DNA from: Branchiostoma floridae
Lineage: Eukaryota > Chordata > Leptocardii > Amphioxiformes > Branchiostomatidae
Direction of reading: 5' to 3'
Assembly: GCF_000003815.2 (NCBI RefSeq)
Contig: NW_023365789.1
Coordinates: forward strand, 1-30,917
Length of the DNA: 30,917 bases
Below are positions 18,758 to 28,392 of this stretch, one piece after another. Under the pieces are notes generated by a model, which worked only from the letters and a program-made list of their open reading frames with translations, ran no database searches and had not been told where the DNA came from. Each line of letters begins with the position of its first letter. Position 1 is the first letter of the stretch. The position numbers and the translations under genes were made by a program.

Positions 18758-19990
18758 ACGTGTTGTTAACTCTAGACTGCAATACAATGAAGTTACTCAG
18801 TTTACAGACTTAGGCAGGCCTACACAGACACGGCGGTGCAAGGTTACCCTGGGATTGTTCAGGTAGACACATAGTATCGCTGATATTGCAGTTGCAAAAT
18901 GCATTTAAAGGTATTTCTTAATCCCCGTATAGCTGCCATTGTATGTCAGTGTCTTTCGCCAGGTATGACAAAGAATTAAGACTGCAAACAGACACGTGGA
19001 TGAATTTGACAAGCGTCTTTATCTAGTTTTGACCCAGACAGGTCATGTGTGGCACCGCCCACAAATAAAGCACACGTCGTCCATTTATTTGTATGGCTGA
19101 TAGCTCCAAACTACACGACAACTAAATAACGCTACATGTTGAGATGCAACGGTACAAATTTAATGATTATAGTGTCAATATAGTACTAGAAATACCAGTC
19201 AAAACTCATAGTACTAATTGATATGTTTTAACCCCGCTTAGTTTTCACTGACATACAGTTGTCAGGTATACTGTGTTTTTTATCAACAGCAGTGTGCGTC
19301 AAGCACACACTGCTTACAACTGAACATCTTAACCAGACCACTCATGCATGGTGACGCCCATAAACCATTTATGTATGTCATGTCATGTTGTTGACTCTAG
19401 GCTGCAATACAATGGGGTTCCGCCACTCAGTTTACCGAGTTTGACTGACCTGTCGACATACGGCGGTGGAAGTTAGCCTCCTTCGCAGACTCTCGTTAGC
19501 GGGGATGGCTTTTTATGGGCGCTGATTTTCAATGTTGACTTAATAACTTCTCTAATACCGGGAAAGGGAGTTTGCCTAGGGATGTAGTTTGCTTTGGAAG
19601 GCATTTTCTGCCCCGTCGCTACGGGGAAAACTCCCCTCCCCTCCACGGCTAGGTGCAAGGTTACACTGTGATTGTTCTGTAAACATTGCAACACCGAAGA
19701 TTTTTTGATCTACTTTGTGTTCATTAAACAGCGGTGTTTGTCAAGTGGAATGTTGTAGAAGCAGTAATTACACACGCTCAGTGAAACAGGCATGTCTTTT
19801 CTGGAGCAAGGCCTCCAAATCACGGGACGTGACGGTGTTACATCTACTGATTTTATTGTCCTCATAATTAGAGTTACTCTGGTTCCTACGTGAATGCTGG
19901 TAAAGGTTTATTACGATTCGTAGCAGCTCAGTGTGTTTCGTATCCATGTAGTTGTCCTTAGCAAGCAGTGTTTTTTGCGATATATCATTC
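18758..19990. repeat. tandem diverged repeat units with a nested insertion
   Basis: Shared landmarks are GTTGTTRACTCTAGRCTGCA, ATACAATG, CGGCGGTG, CAAGGTTAC..GGATTGTT (18758-18870; second unit 19385-19700), and then AACATTGCAACACCGAAGA and GTGTTTGTCAAG. The second unit has about 165 extra bases (about 19480-19645) between CGGCGGTG and CAAGGTTAC, consistent with an insertion. A third partial copy lies at 24440-24655. No gene is recognised here. Confidence 0.6.
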
Positions 19991-20955
19991 TGTTCACAAG
20001 CTGGGTGAAACTAAGGAGTCGCCGTGTCTCTTCGGAACGCTTTGACAAGTTGAACGTTGAAAGAAATAAACATAATGTACCTTTGTACATTTTGTTAAAG
20101 TTGTGTCGGTATACAGCTTAATGTAGTTATGGGTTGAGCTGAGCTCTCAAAGTCATGGCAGAATACAAGAGGACTAGCCAGGAACTGCCTATATTTGTTA
20201 TGATTATTGCTGTACCCAGTTTGAATGGATTTAGTACAGTTACGTAATGCGATAAGGAGCCTAATAGCCGTAGTGTTTCTCAAATTCGGTTGTCTGGCGT
20301 TCAATCGTGCTGCGATGGTGAGATTGGTGAGTATTATTTGTTACGTTACCTAAAAAATCACCGCCGTCATGGGATGGCCTGAAATTCTAGTCTAAATATG
20401 GTTAATGTAGAGAGAGCAGGACCGTATATATGATAAAAACTGCCATCTGCACTACATAAGTACATAATTGTTTGCTATACTGTTCAGAAAGGAACGTGAC
20501 ATACCTGTATACTCTTGGTCGCGTTCGTCCTTAGTCTAGGCTGTGTTCGTCCTAACTTAAGCAGCTACCTGTTACAAAGCGCCGCCGTTCAGTAGGTGGG
20601 TTGTTGATCCAAAATATCTACATAAAAGACAGGGTTATGCTAGGTGACGTCAAGGTCGTCAACCCCAGCAGGCACAAAGGATGTTTGTAATAGGATCATT
20701 TTCGTAACTTTCTGTACACATGGCTACCCGTTCTTTATTTAGTACCAACAGAAAGGCAAAATTACCGCATGTTCAAATATGAAGGAAAAAGTGACGCAGG
20801 TGAAACGATTTCCGGGTAAAGAATGTAGAGAAAATAGACGGTGTGTTGTTTTGGTCAGACTGTCATCATGGCAGATAGGTATCAATGTCACAGTTCGTGT
20901 TACCTGTGAGGCCCGGGTAACAATAGGCCATGAATAAAGCCTGGGGTTGTGTCGC
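19991..20955. other. no gene recognised
   Basis: Only short shadow frames. No domain, exon or RNA gene is visible. Confidence 0.45.
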
Positions 20956-21017
20956 ATGACTGCAGGGTGTTTAGTCCAGAACCCAGAAGGCCTGGGTTCA
21001 AATCATGTCATGCTACC

Positions 21018-21340
21018 AAAGTAGTATGTAGTCAGCACGCTGGTATCATTTATTCAGGTGGAGCAAGGTGGAGCAGGTCAGGGGTCAGAAATTATTTATT
21101 CAAGCGCGGGTCAGGGGTCAGATATGTATTCAGGAGCAGGTCAGGGGTCATATATATCATTTATTCAGGTATAGCAGGTCAGAGGTCACATATGATTTAT
21201 TCAGGCGGCGCAGGTCAGGGGTCAGATATCATATATTCAGGCGGAGCAAGGTAAATACGACAACCCCACCCCACCCCAAATGAACCTTCCCCTCCCAAAT
21301 CGTGAATGACATGCCCTTATTTGGCCTGGTTAAGTCTGCT
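21018..21340 (-). repeat. module C right part (inverted): DR1 minisatellite and flank
   Basis: This is the reverse complement of the sequences at 10243-10547 and 23236-23530. It contains five DR1-like motifs at 21075-21087, 21108-21120, 21138-21150, 21176-21188 and 21212-21224, mostly RGGTCAGGGGTCA. Spacers contain TTTATTCAGG. It ends with ATGCCCTTATTTGGCCTGGT, TAAGTC, 15 bp before the Bcl-2-like start codon. Confidence 0.88.
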
Positions 21341-21354
21341 GAGGTCAGTCTTTA

Positions 21355-21819
21355 ATGGATGCGCTGAAAGCACAAACAACAGACGTCTTTCGTCAGTTAC
21401 TATATCACAAAGCCCCAGACTTGTTTCCTGAATACAGACACCCCAGTTCGGCGGCGTACGTAAAAGTAGTACAATGGGTGGATGCGATCTCGGCGGACAA
21501 GGAATATGAAAAGATTATCGACAATTTCATGGCTAACGTACCCAACGCGAGGGTTGGGCTGGAAACAGTGCTCGAAAAAGTACTGCAAGAGGAACGATTA
21601 AACTGGGGTCGACTCGTTACCGCAATGGCTTTTGCCGTGGACGTATGTGTCAACTTGCGCGAACGGTATGACAAAAATACCGACGCCATCTCGACCGAGT
21701 TAGCAACGTTGATTTGCGACTATGCGGGAAACTGGTTGTTACGCCAACGTGGATGGGACGGATGGCTTGACCGTCGTCGGCACGACAAGTACCCGTTGGT
21801 TGTACAGTGTCTCTGTTGA
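21355..21819 (+). CDS. intronless Bcl-2-family protein, 154 residues
   Basis: ATG at 21355 with an in-frame TGA six codons upstream; one unbroken frame to a TGA at 21817-21819. Residues 82-99, LNWGRLVTAMAFAVDVCV, match the BH1 motif including the hallmark NWGR. Residues 127-141, WLLRQRGWDGWLDRR, match BH2 (W...RGGW..). The helical spacing between them fits the Bcl-2 fold. A canonical BH3 (LxxxGD) is not evident and there is no C-terminal membrane helix, so the product would be soluble, unlike typical anchored Bcl-2 proteins. Family members control mitochondrial outer-membrane permeability; whether this one protects or kills cannot be read. It is intronless and sits between an inverted DR1 minisatellite (15 bp upstream) and an inverted satellite array. 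No AATAAA was seen within about 140 bp downstream. Confidence 0.87.
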   Translation: MDALKAQTTDVFRQLLYHKAPDLFPEYRHPSSAAYVKVVQWVDAISADKEYEKIIDNFMANVPNARVGLETVLEKVLQEERLNWGRLVTAMAFAVDVCVNLRERYDKNTDAISTELATLICDYAGNWLLRQRGWDGWLDRRRHDKYPLVVQCLC

Positions 21820-21960
21820 CTTCTCACTGCACACGTTTGCATCATCGTGACGTAGATTTTGCACTGAACACGCCCGAACATGTAGCATGTTAAAACACGC
21901 CCACGAACGGTACGCTGGTTGGCCAACGCTAGATGTAATGTTGATTTACATAATTGCATA

Positions 21961-22540
21961 AGATTATTGCTTTGGAGTAGCTATACGTGTTGCTCCGGAG
22001 TAAAAACACTGCTCCGGAGTATGCTCCGGAGTAAGTGAGTAACTATATTTGTTGTAAGTATGTATATTTGTCACGCACGTACGAACATATCTATATGTAC
22101 ATGCAGTGAAACATTGCTTTGGAGTAACTATACGTGTTGCTCCGGAGTAAAACACTGCTCCGGAGTAAAAATACTGCTCCGGAGTATGCTCCGGAGTAAA
22201 TGAGTAAGTATATTTGTTGTAATAAGTTAGTATATTTGCCATGTACGTACGAACATATACCATCTATATGTAAATGCAGTGAATCATTGCTTTGGAGTAG
22301 CTATACGTGTTGCTCCGGAGTAAAATAAACTGCTCCGGAGTAAAAATAAACTGCTCCGGAGTAAAAATAAACGGCTCCGGAGTAAAATAAACTGCTCCGG
22401 AGTAAAATAAAACTGCTCCGAAGTATGCTCCGGAGTAAATGAGTAAGTATATTTGTTATAGGTAAGCATATTTGTCATGTACGTACGGACATATGCCATC
22501 TATATGTACATGCAGGAAATCATTGCTTTGTAGTAAGTAG
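21961..22540 (-). repeat. module C left part (inverted): CTCCGGAG higher-order satellite
   Basis: Three higher-order units in reverse orientation relative to the array at 8951-9684, with identical heads and 2-6 inner CTCCGGAG repeats each. Its outer boundary (about 22540, minus-strand GGCTACTTACTACAAAGC then AATGATTTCCTGCATG) carries the same variant head as the start of the first array (GGCTACTACAAAGC then AATGATTTCCTGCATG). Both arrays therefore appear to share one true left end. Confidence 0.92.
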
Positions 22541-22544
22541 CCTG

Positions 22545-23189
22545 TACAGTCTCTTAATCGACACCTACGTGAAGGATCCGCATGAGAGAGCGCATTTGTT
22601 CAGTGCCATTGAGACCATACCTTGTGTACAAAAGAAGGCTGACTGGGCCCTAAAGTGGACCGGAGACGAGAAAAGTACTTTTGGGGATCGTGTAGTTGCG
22701 TTTGCCGCTGTGGAAGGGATCTTTTTCTCTGGGGCCTTCGCAGCAATCTTTTGGTTGAGGAAGAGAGGGCTCATGCCCGGGCTGACTTTCTCAAATGAGC
22801 TGATCAGTAGAGACGAGGGTCTGCACACCGACTTTGCCTGTCTGATGGTCAGCTACCTGATCAATAAGCCTAGTGAGGAGCGCATTCACCAGATTATTGA
22901 CGACGCTGTTAAGATTGAGCAAGAGTTCCTGACTGAAGCTCTTCCTGTGAAGTTGATTGGGATGAATCAAGACCTGATGAAGCAGTACATTGAGTTTGTC
23001 GCAGATAGGCTGCTGGGAGAACTCATGTGTAGTAAGCTTTACTACTTCGAGAACCCCTTTGACTTCATGGAGAACATTTCTCTGGAGGGAAAGACCAACT
23101 TCTTTGAGAAGAAGGTGGGAGAGTACCAGAAGATGGGGGTGATGTCTTCCTCTGAACAGCAGAAGTTCACGTTGGATGCTGACTTTTGA
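22545..23189 (+). pseudogene. 5'-truncated RRM2 (ribonucleotide reductase R2) copy B
   Basis: Homology starts at [12 protein letters not shown], immediately after the inverted array, about 46 residues earlier than in copy A. It continues through [50 protein letters not shown] and the LDADF terminus, with stop at 23187-23189 and AATAAA at 23198. One open frame, no introns. Metal ligands from the N-terminal part and the radical Tyr are missing. An ATG at 22569 does not align with the natural start. It differs from copy A by about five amino acids but by roughly twenty synonymous changes. GTACAG at 22544-22549 resembles a splice acceptor, so a terminal exon is possible. Confidence 0.85.
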
Positions 23190-23235
23190 AAGTACAGAAT
23201 AAAAGAACGGGAAAATCAAACGTTCCCACGTGCCC

Positions 23236-23530
23236 ACCTTGTGACTTAGAGACTTAACCAGGCCAAATAAGGGCATGTCATTCACGATTTGGGTGGGGGA
23301 GGTTCATTTGTGGCGGGGGGGGGGGGTGTGTATCAAAAGGGCACATCATATCTGACCTCTGACGCACGCCTGAATACATTATATCTGACCTCTGACCTGC
23401 TCCGCCTGAATACACAATATGTGACTTCTGACCTCTGACCCGCGCCTGAATAAATAATTAATGACCTTTGACCTGCACCACCTTGCACCGCCAGAATAAT
23501 GTTAGTCAGCGTGTCGCTACTATACTACTT
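23236..23530 (+). repeat. module B right part: flank plus DR1-like minisatellite
   Basis: Same order as 10243-10547: GACTTAGAGACTTAACC, AGGCCAAATAAGGGC, a G-run (about 23317-23326), then four or five units of TGACCTCTGACC..CGCCTGAATA. It includes TGACCTTTGACCT at 23462-23474, a canonical DR1 in reverse complement. It ends ATACTACTTACC at the splice donor of the minus-strand exon 23533-23572. Confidence 0.87.
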
Positions 23531-23532
23531 AC

Positions 23533-23572
23533 CAATCTTGTGCCCTTGTGCTTTTGTACTTTCCACGAGTTT
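23533..23572 (-). CDS. candidate 40-bp exon of the LRR-Death-kinase gene 2
   Basis: The acceptor AAAAAAACTATTCAG and donor AGATTG/GTAAGTAG bound KLVESTKAQGHKI plus one base (phase 0 to 1). The kinase-gene exon at 26605 ends phase 0 with VEKMK, so the join VEKMK-KLVESTKAQ is in frame and reads as one charged helix. The roughly 3-kb intron between them would contain the GT microsatellite, a SINE and the assembly gap. The donor lies on the end of the repeat module. Confidence 0.42.
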
Positions 23573-23629
23573 CTGAATAGTTTTTTTCATTCCACCTTCT
23601 TGTAAAAATGGGTATCTGACTTCGTTCGG

Positions 23630-23767
<138 letters not shown>

Positions 23768-24023
23768 CATTATTTAGTTTTTTGAATGACGGGTAAAGAT
23801 CTATTGGCAACGCTGTGATCTCCAAACTACACTACAACACATTTTTGTAGAAATAGGACATTACAGATTTACTTCTGTACTGAAGTGGTAAACATTATGT
23901 TATTCGGTGAAATTTATTATGTTATTTGTTTCAAATCCACATAGCGTTCCAATTAAATACAGTGTTTGCTGTTCACACGCTTGAGTAGAATTGAAAAGTT
24001 TTCAACTAAAGCATGTCCAGTCA

Positions 24024-24303
24024 GCCGGTGCAATGGCCTAGTGGGTAGAGTGTTCGCCTTGTATTCGGAAGGTCGTGAGTTCGATCCCGGCCGAGTCATA
24101 CCAAAGACTATAAAAATGGTACATGCTGCTTTCTCTGATTAGCACTCAGCATTCGGGAAAGAGTATGGAAGTTGAACACACACCACTACCAGTGGACTAG
24201 CCCCCTGCTGTAGTGATTGCGTTGTGTGTGGCCCAGGGCTAATGAAACAGAGATGGGCACCGCCCTATGCGACAGTAATGGACACCGCCCTTGGAGCGGG
24301 AAG
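24024..24303 (+). mobile_element. tRNA-derived SINE
   Basis: The tRNA-like head (24024-24095) has an A box TGGCCTAGTGG (24034-24044) and a B box AGTTCGATCC (24078-24087) at normal spacing. A SINE body follows (GCATTCGGGAAAGAG, GTTGAACACACACCACTACC, TGGCCCAGGGCTAATG) and a GC-rich 3' end near CCGCCCTTGGAGCGGG. The body after the tRNA head distinguishes it from a tRNA gene. Family name not assigned. Confidence 0.75.
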
Positions 24304-24439
24304 GGGGGGGGGGGACGGTTTAACTAACTTCTAAATGTCCAGTCAGGCTTGACGACGCCAAGAAGGTCCTTTATCTAATAGTAGCGTTGTCAAATAGACC
24401 GCATACATGTACATGTATATAAAATGCTGGCAATCAAGT

Positions 24440-24655
24440 CGCGGTTTACAGACTAGCGCTGGCCTGTTGCGAGAGTACAATGTTACACTGGGATTGTTAA
24501 CATTGCAACATTGAAGATTCTGTGTCAATTGCATAGCTGTGTTTGTGGAAGCTGTAATTGCACAAACCGAGAGAAATGAAAAAGTTTTGAACCAGGCCAG
24601 TCACACCAGGTGACGCTCACAAAGCACACTCTGTCGCTACGTGACGTCATCAACC
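24440..24655. repeat. third copy of the 18.7-19.9 kb repeat
   Basis: CGGTTTACAGACTAG, CAATGTTACACTGGGATTG, TTAACATTGCAACATTGAAG, GTGTTTGTGGAAGC, TGTAATTGCACA and then GGTGACGCTCACAAAGCACA follow the same order as in the units at 18758-19990. Confidence 0.6.
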
Positions 24656-24680
24656 ATGAACTACGAGAATGAAGAGAAAC

Positions 24681-24780
24681 NNNNNNNNNNNNNNNNNNNN
24701 NNNNNNNNNNNNNNNNNNNNNNNNNNNNNNNNNNNNNNNNNNNNNNNNNNNNNNNNNNNNNNNNNNNNNNNNNNNNNNNN
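24681..24780. other. assembly gap (100 N)
   Basis: Exactly 100 N, the usual size for a gap of unknown length. Distances across it are not reliable. Confidence 0.99.
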
Positions 24781-25090
24781 GGAGCCTGGTAGAGGCTACC
24801 ACATCGCTATGTAATACGTATGGGACTAAAATCAATGATCTAATGGTATAATGATATGATTTAAAAAGTTAGATGAGAGCAAAATATTAGTTACTAGCGA
24901 GTCACAATAAACTACAAACAATTTCATCACACTAGTCCTGCCAATAAACCACTAAACCTATTTTACAAACCAAAATTAGATGTCGAGGAAGATGCAAATA
25001 ATATCTCAGTAGTGCATTTCTCATGCTCACATCAATGTCAAGTTATCAACACCACTTTATACGTTACTGATATGAATGATGAAAGCCTAT

Positions 25091-25278
25091 TAGTCCATGG
25101 GCCAGGACCCGAAATTCACGATATTTGTACGACTGAGAGGGACCAGAGATATCATACAGTTTTTTTTGAATCTGCAATAACCAAAGTTTATTTTAATCCA
25201 TGAAAGCGAGCTTTAAAAAATCCATAGTAGCTCTGGTCCCTCTCGGCGGTACAAAAAACCGTCCTGGCACATGGACTA
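25091..25278. mobile_element. fold-back (MITE-like) element
   Basis: The left arm 25091-25148 (TAGTCCATGGGCCAGGACC to GAGAGGGACCAGAG) is inverted at 25230-25278 (CTCTGGTCCCTCTC to GGCACATGGACTA). About 80 bp of AT-rich interior lies between. TAT flanks both ends, a possible short target duplication. No coding capacity. Confidence 0.65.
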
Positions 25279-25330
25279 TATGAGCTCATGACTCATTACA
25301 GGAACAAAAAGGCCAAAAGTCAAGTCAAGT

Positions 25331-25356
25331 ATTTGGCAGCTTTAAAGCTGCCAAAT
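25331..25356. repeat. perfect 26-bp palindrome
   Basis: ATTTGGCAGCTTT is followed directly by its exact reverse complement, with no spacer. It lies at the start of the retrotransposon remnant. Confidence 0.8.
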
Positions 25357-25715
25357 CATACTGAAAGATGATGGCAGTCCTCTACATGAGTTCATATCTA
25401 CCACACAGAGCAACCACAGCCTGCGACGTTCTAAACAACCCACCACCTCTTTCAGTAGGACGAATAGGCACGCCCAGTCTTTCATGCCCCGTGCACTGAA
25501 ACTCTACTCAAAGAGTTATACAGTATAGCAGATTTTATAATGTATGTGCTATACTGATTTCATTGAAAATTGTATTTTAAGTGATTTTAATCCTACCTGT
25601 GTATTATTTAGCATTATACGGTCTTAATGTGCAGCGCCAACAGATTTCATGTGCCTGTTTGTACAGTGCACGTGCAAGTTGGACTCAAATAAAACTGAAC
25701 TGAACTGAACTAAAG
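25357..25715 (+). mobile_element. 3' end of a non-LTR retrotransposon
   Basis: The frame 25360-25528 encodes a polyprotein tail: SLRRSKQPTTSFSRTNRH, AQSFMPRALKLYSKSY, stop. This is the R-T-R...SF.PRA..LWN pattern at the C terminus of CR1/L2-like elements. A 3' UTR of about 160 bp follows, with AATAAAACTGAACTGAAC, a pentanucleotide (CTGAA)n tail. Strongly 5'-truncated. Confidence 0.7.
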
Positions 25716-26604
25716 CCGAATTATCATCATACCACTGTTTGCAGATAAAGTTGACGTCTTAACAACCAAAAGACTAGATCTCAACTAAACCAAACTAGCA
25801 TATATTAACTATTGAACAGACATACTAATCATTATGGCTCTAAATTAGGCTCAATTACAGCAATTGGGTCAGATAGCGGAGTGATTCGGTCGAAAATTCA
25901 GGTGACCAGTCCTTACTTTACATTATAATAGTATACTGTTACTGTAGCAGAAAAGTCACCAGGATACGCCAGTCGACAAGTTCTCGTGTATGACAATTGG
26001 CTGCACTGTTACTTCCTGCTGGCTGCAGCCTGTAATAAAAGAAGATAAAGGCTCAACACCAAACTGATTTTGAATGTTCAAAGATCTACGGGACATGTCG
26101 GAGTCAATGAAAAGGAGTTAATACTTTCCTTTAACCCACCATTTCGACTTTATTGTTGTCGAGGTTATGGCTTTGTTAATCTGCCAGGCTGTTTTATTGA
26201 ATAGTTACACAAATCAACAGTGCCGCCTCAGAGTTGCAATCCGTAACAGATTGCCTTTTATCATTAGCGTTATCAGTGCAAATTCACGTCACTGCTTATA
26301 CATGCAACACTCTTAATCTACCGTAGGTTTTCAATCAACAAATGTCTCGTCAGGCAGGAAGGTACTGGCACTTACGTAGAGGGGTCAGGAAAATGTTCCC
26401 CTGTCCTGCTGACCCCGTTTTATACGGGATGCACATGTATGATGTCTGTATGTGGGTCCAGTATCTTTATGGGTTTTCGGCATTTTTCACTTAAAGGTGG
26501 CATACCGCATGTTTTACTGATCTGATTAGCTATCAGCTTAGGGGGTTAAATATGCAGACAAAGTCCTCAGTAGGATAAGGGATATGATTGAATGAGTGTG
26601 ATAC
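25716..26604. other. no gene recognised (intron of the kinase gene if 23533 is its next exon)
   Basis: Unique-looking sequence with no convincing exon. Confidence 0.4.
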
Positions 26605-26723
26605 CTTCATCTTCTCCACAGTGATAATGGCCTGTCGAATCTCTTCCCGGCTAAACCTGTCCTGCACATGGCGGAGTCGGTCAGCACAGTCTGGGGAGGA
26701 GACAGAGGAGCAAACTTTACCGG
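26605..26723 (-). CDS. post-kinase exon of LRR-Death-kinase gene 2
   Basis: The acceptor TTACCTGACAG and donor ATGAAG/GTATCA bound 119 bp, phase 1 to 0. The product GKVCSSVSSPDCADRLRHVQ, DRFSREEIRQAIITVEKMK is a charged helical tail directly after the kinase C-lobe. No named domain. Confidence 0.72.
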
Positions 26724-26981
26724 CTGTCAGGTAATTGATATTTACAGTCCTTCTGTACTTTACTTGAGAGGACGAGTATTAACAGTTTTGCTTTGTTTTG
26801 CGCATGCAGTAATTTCATATTTCAAATTAGGACTTCTTTGGTTCTGACCGTACTAAGTACAATAAATAAAGATTAGCCATTAGCGACAACGAGGAACAAA
26901 GGGACGGAATTATCCGAGGATTTCGTGCTTTGTATGCGGGTCAGGATAGATACATTGGTATAAGTTTGAGATGATTCTTAC

Positions 26982-27137
26982 CGTCGAATGTCGGTCTGTC
27001 CTCCGGGTCCTGACTCCAGCATGTCTGCATCAGCTGACTCACTGACGTCACGTCCTCCCGGTCTGTGGGGATCAGGGTCAGGTCAGGTCGTTGACCCATG
27101 GTGACCGCCATGGAGATCAGGGCCGAGTTGGCAGCAA
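26982..27137 (-). CDS. kinase C-lobe exon (alpha-F/G to alpha-I)
   Basis: The exon has 156 bp, phase 1-1, donor GACG/GTAAGA. It reads SALISMAVTMGQRPDLTLIP, then SVSQLMQTCWSQDPEDRPTF. The CW..dP..RPTF element is the conserved alpha-H/I signature of tyrosine-kinase-like kinases. Upstream join to 27298 is in phase. Confidence 0.88.
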
Positions 27138-27297
27138 CTGGTAACAAAGGTAGATAAAAATCGTGCCGTTATCAAGGGTCTGACGACCAAATACCAAACG
27201 CAACTGTAGATATATCCTTTAATAATTATAACTTCCGAAAGGTCTACACCAACACTTATAGTAGATTAAGTAGTATAACATCATGAACTCAACTCAC

Positions 27298-27347
27298 GTG
27301 CATAGGGCTGCCTTCTAGTAACAATCTCCCACAGCAGCACCCCAAAG
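27298..27347 (-). CDS. kinase alpha-F micro-exon
   Basis: 50 bp, phase 2 to 1, from TTGTTTTCAG to GCAC/GTGAGT. Reads FGVLLWEIVTRRQPYA, the classic S-FG-V-L-WE-T...P segment after the APE motif. It is too short to be found by ORF length alone. Confidence 0.88.
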
Positions 27348-27594
27348 CTGAAAACAATACGAATGCACATTGGGGTGGCAAGTTCTTATGATGGTGATTA
27401 TTACATAGGTTTGTGGAACAAGAAGAGGAACATACTAAATTACGCTTCATCTGAAAGAAAAATCGGTCTAGTTATTTGGAATACGCTTAAAATGATACAT
27501 TTTGAGAAAATACAATATAACTTGGTAAATAAGTTTTCCTCTGTGTAATTTGAGGGAATATTGAAAATACTATCAGCACTAGCCTACTTATTAC

Positions 27595-27740
27595 CTGTAG
27601 ACATCAAACTTGGTGTTCGGAGCCAGGTTGATGTTCGAATGATACTCCGGCGGCGCATGCGTGATAGTGCTTCCTTCCGGGCTGGTTTTAGTGACGACAC
27701 GAGATTCGGCTTTCCACTTGGACAGTCCAAAGTCTGAAAT
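27595..27740 (-). CDS. kinase activation-loop exon (DFG to APE)
   Basis: 146 bp, phase 0 to 2. Begins ISDFGLSKWK (metal-binding DFG) and contains the activation segment VVTKTSPEGSTITHAPPEYH, with PPE in place of APE, ending FDVY before the donor CTACAG/GTAATA. Confidence 0.9.
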
Positions 27741-28094
27741 CTGGTAAAGACATAATCAAATCCAAACAGTTTTAACACTAGCATGTTTGAAGTTGTAAGT
27801 TAAGTTTATGTGTCGACTGACTGAGCAGTATTTTGTATTGTACATAATGAGTACTGTAGTCATCGTTGTCGTGTGTTCCTTTGCGCAGAGTGATAGTCAG
27901 TACAGACTGACTGACAGTAGTAGTTTTTAAAGGTATTAACACTGGTGCTTTTCATTCAAGTTGCAAAATGAAATTCGATTGTGGATAAAGGCATGCAACT
28001 GGCAATTTTTCAGTAATGACAATCTGAAGAAATGGTTTATATATTATCAAACCATACCGTCCATCATATTAGCGAGGAATGTTGCAATCTGTAC

Positions 28095-28392
28095 CTTGAC
28101 ATGGAAGTCGCCATCCAGTAGCACGTTCTCTGCCTTCAGATCACAGTGGAGAATCTGCGGGTTCTGGCAGTGCAGGAAAGTCATCCCCAGGGAGATCTCG
28201 TGCGCCATTCTCCACCTCAGGGCCCAGGGCACGTCCACATCCCGCAGCAGCCCGGCCAGAGAGCCGTTCTCCATGTAGGGCATCACGATGGCGAAGTTTG
28301 GGTCCAGACAGACCCCCAGCAGACTGATGACGTGGTCTGATCGGCTTCCCAGGTTCAGTTTCCTCGCCTCGGAGTATAGCAGCTCTTGCTCA
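28095..28392 (-). CDS. kinase core exon (alpha-C to catalytic loop), non-RD
   Basis: 298 bp, phase 2 to 0, from TTCACTTGAAG to GTCAAG/GTACAG. It encodes the alpha-C helix (EQELLYSEARKL with the salt-bridge Glu), the hinge IVMPYMENGSLAGLLRD and the catalytic loop ILHCDLKAENVLLDGDFHVK. Catalytic Asp, Lys and Asn are present, so activity is plausible. The Arg before the Asp is Cys (HCD), making it a non-RD kinase, as are RIPK1/RIPK2 and many plant immune kinases. Sequence and hinge fit the TKL/RIPK group. Confidence 0.9.

Noticed and set aside
20957-21012. tRNA-like sequence with GGTTCAAATC
   Set aside because: B-box-like, but no complete cloverleaf or clear A box; at best a SINE fragment.
24024-24095. 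Functional tRNA gene
   Set aside because: A and B boxes are present, but the sequence continues into a SINE body and the stems are imperfect.
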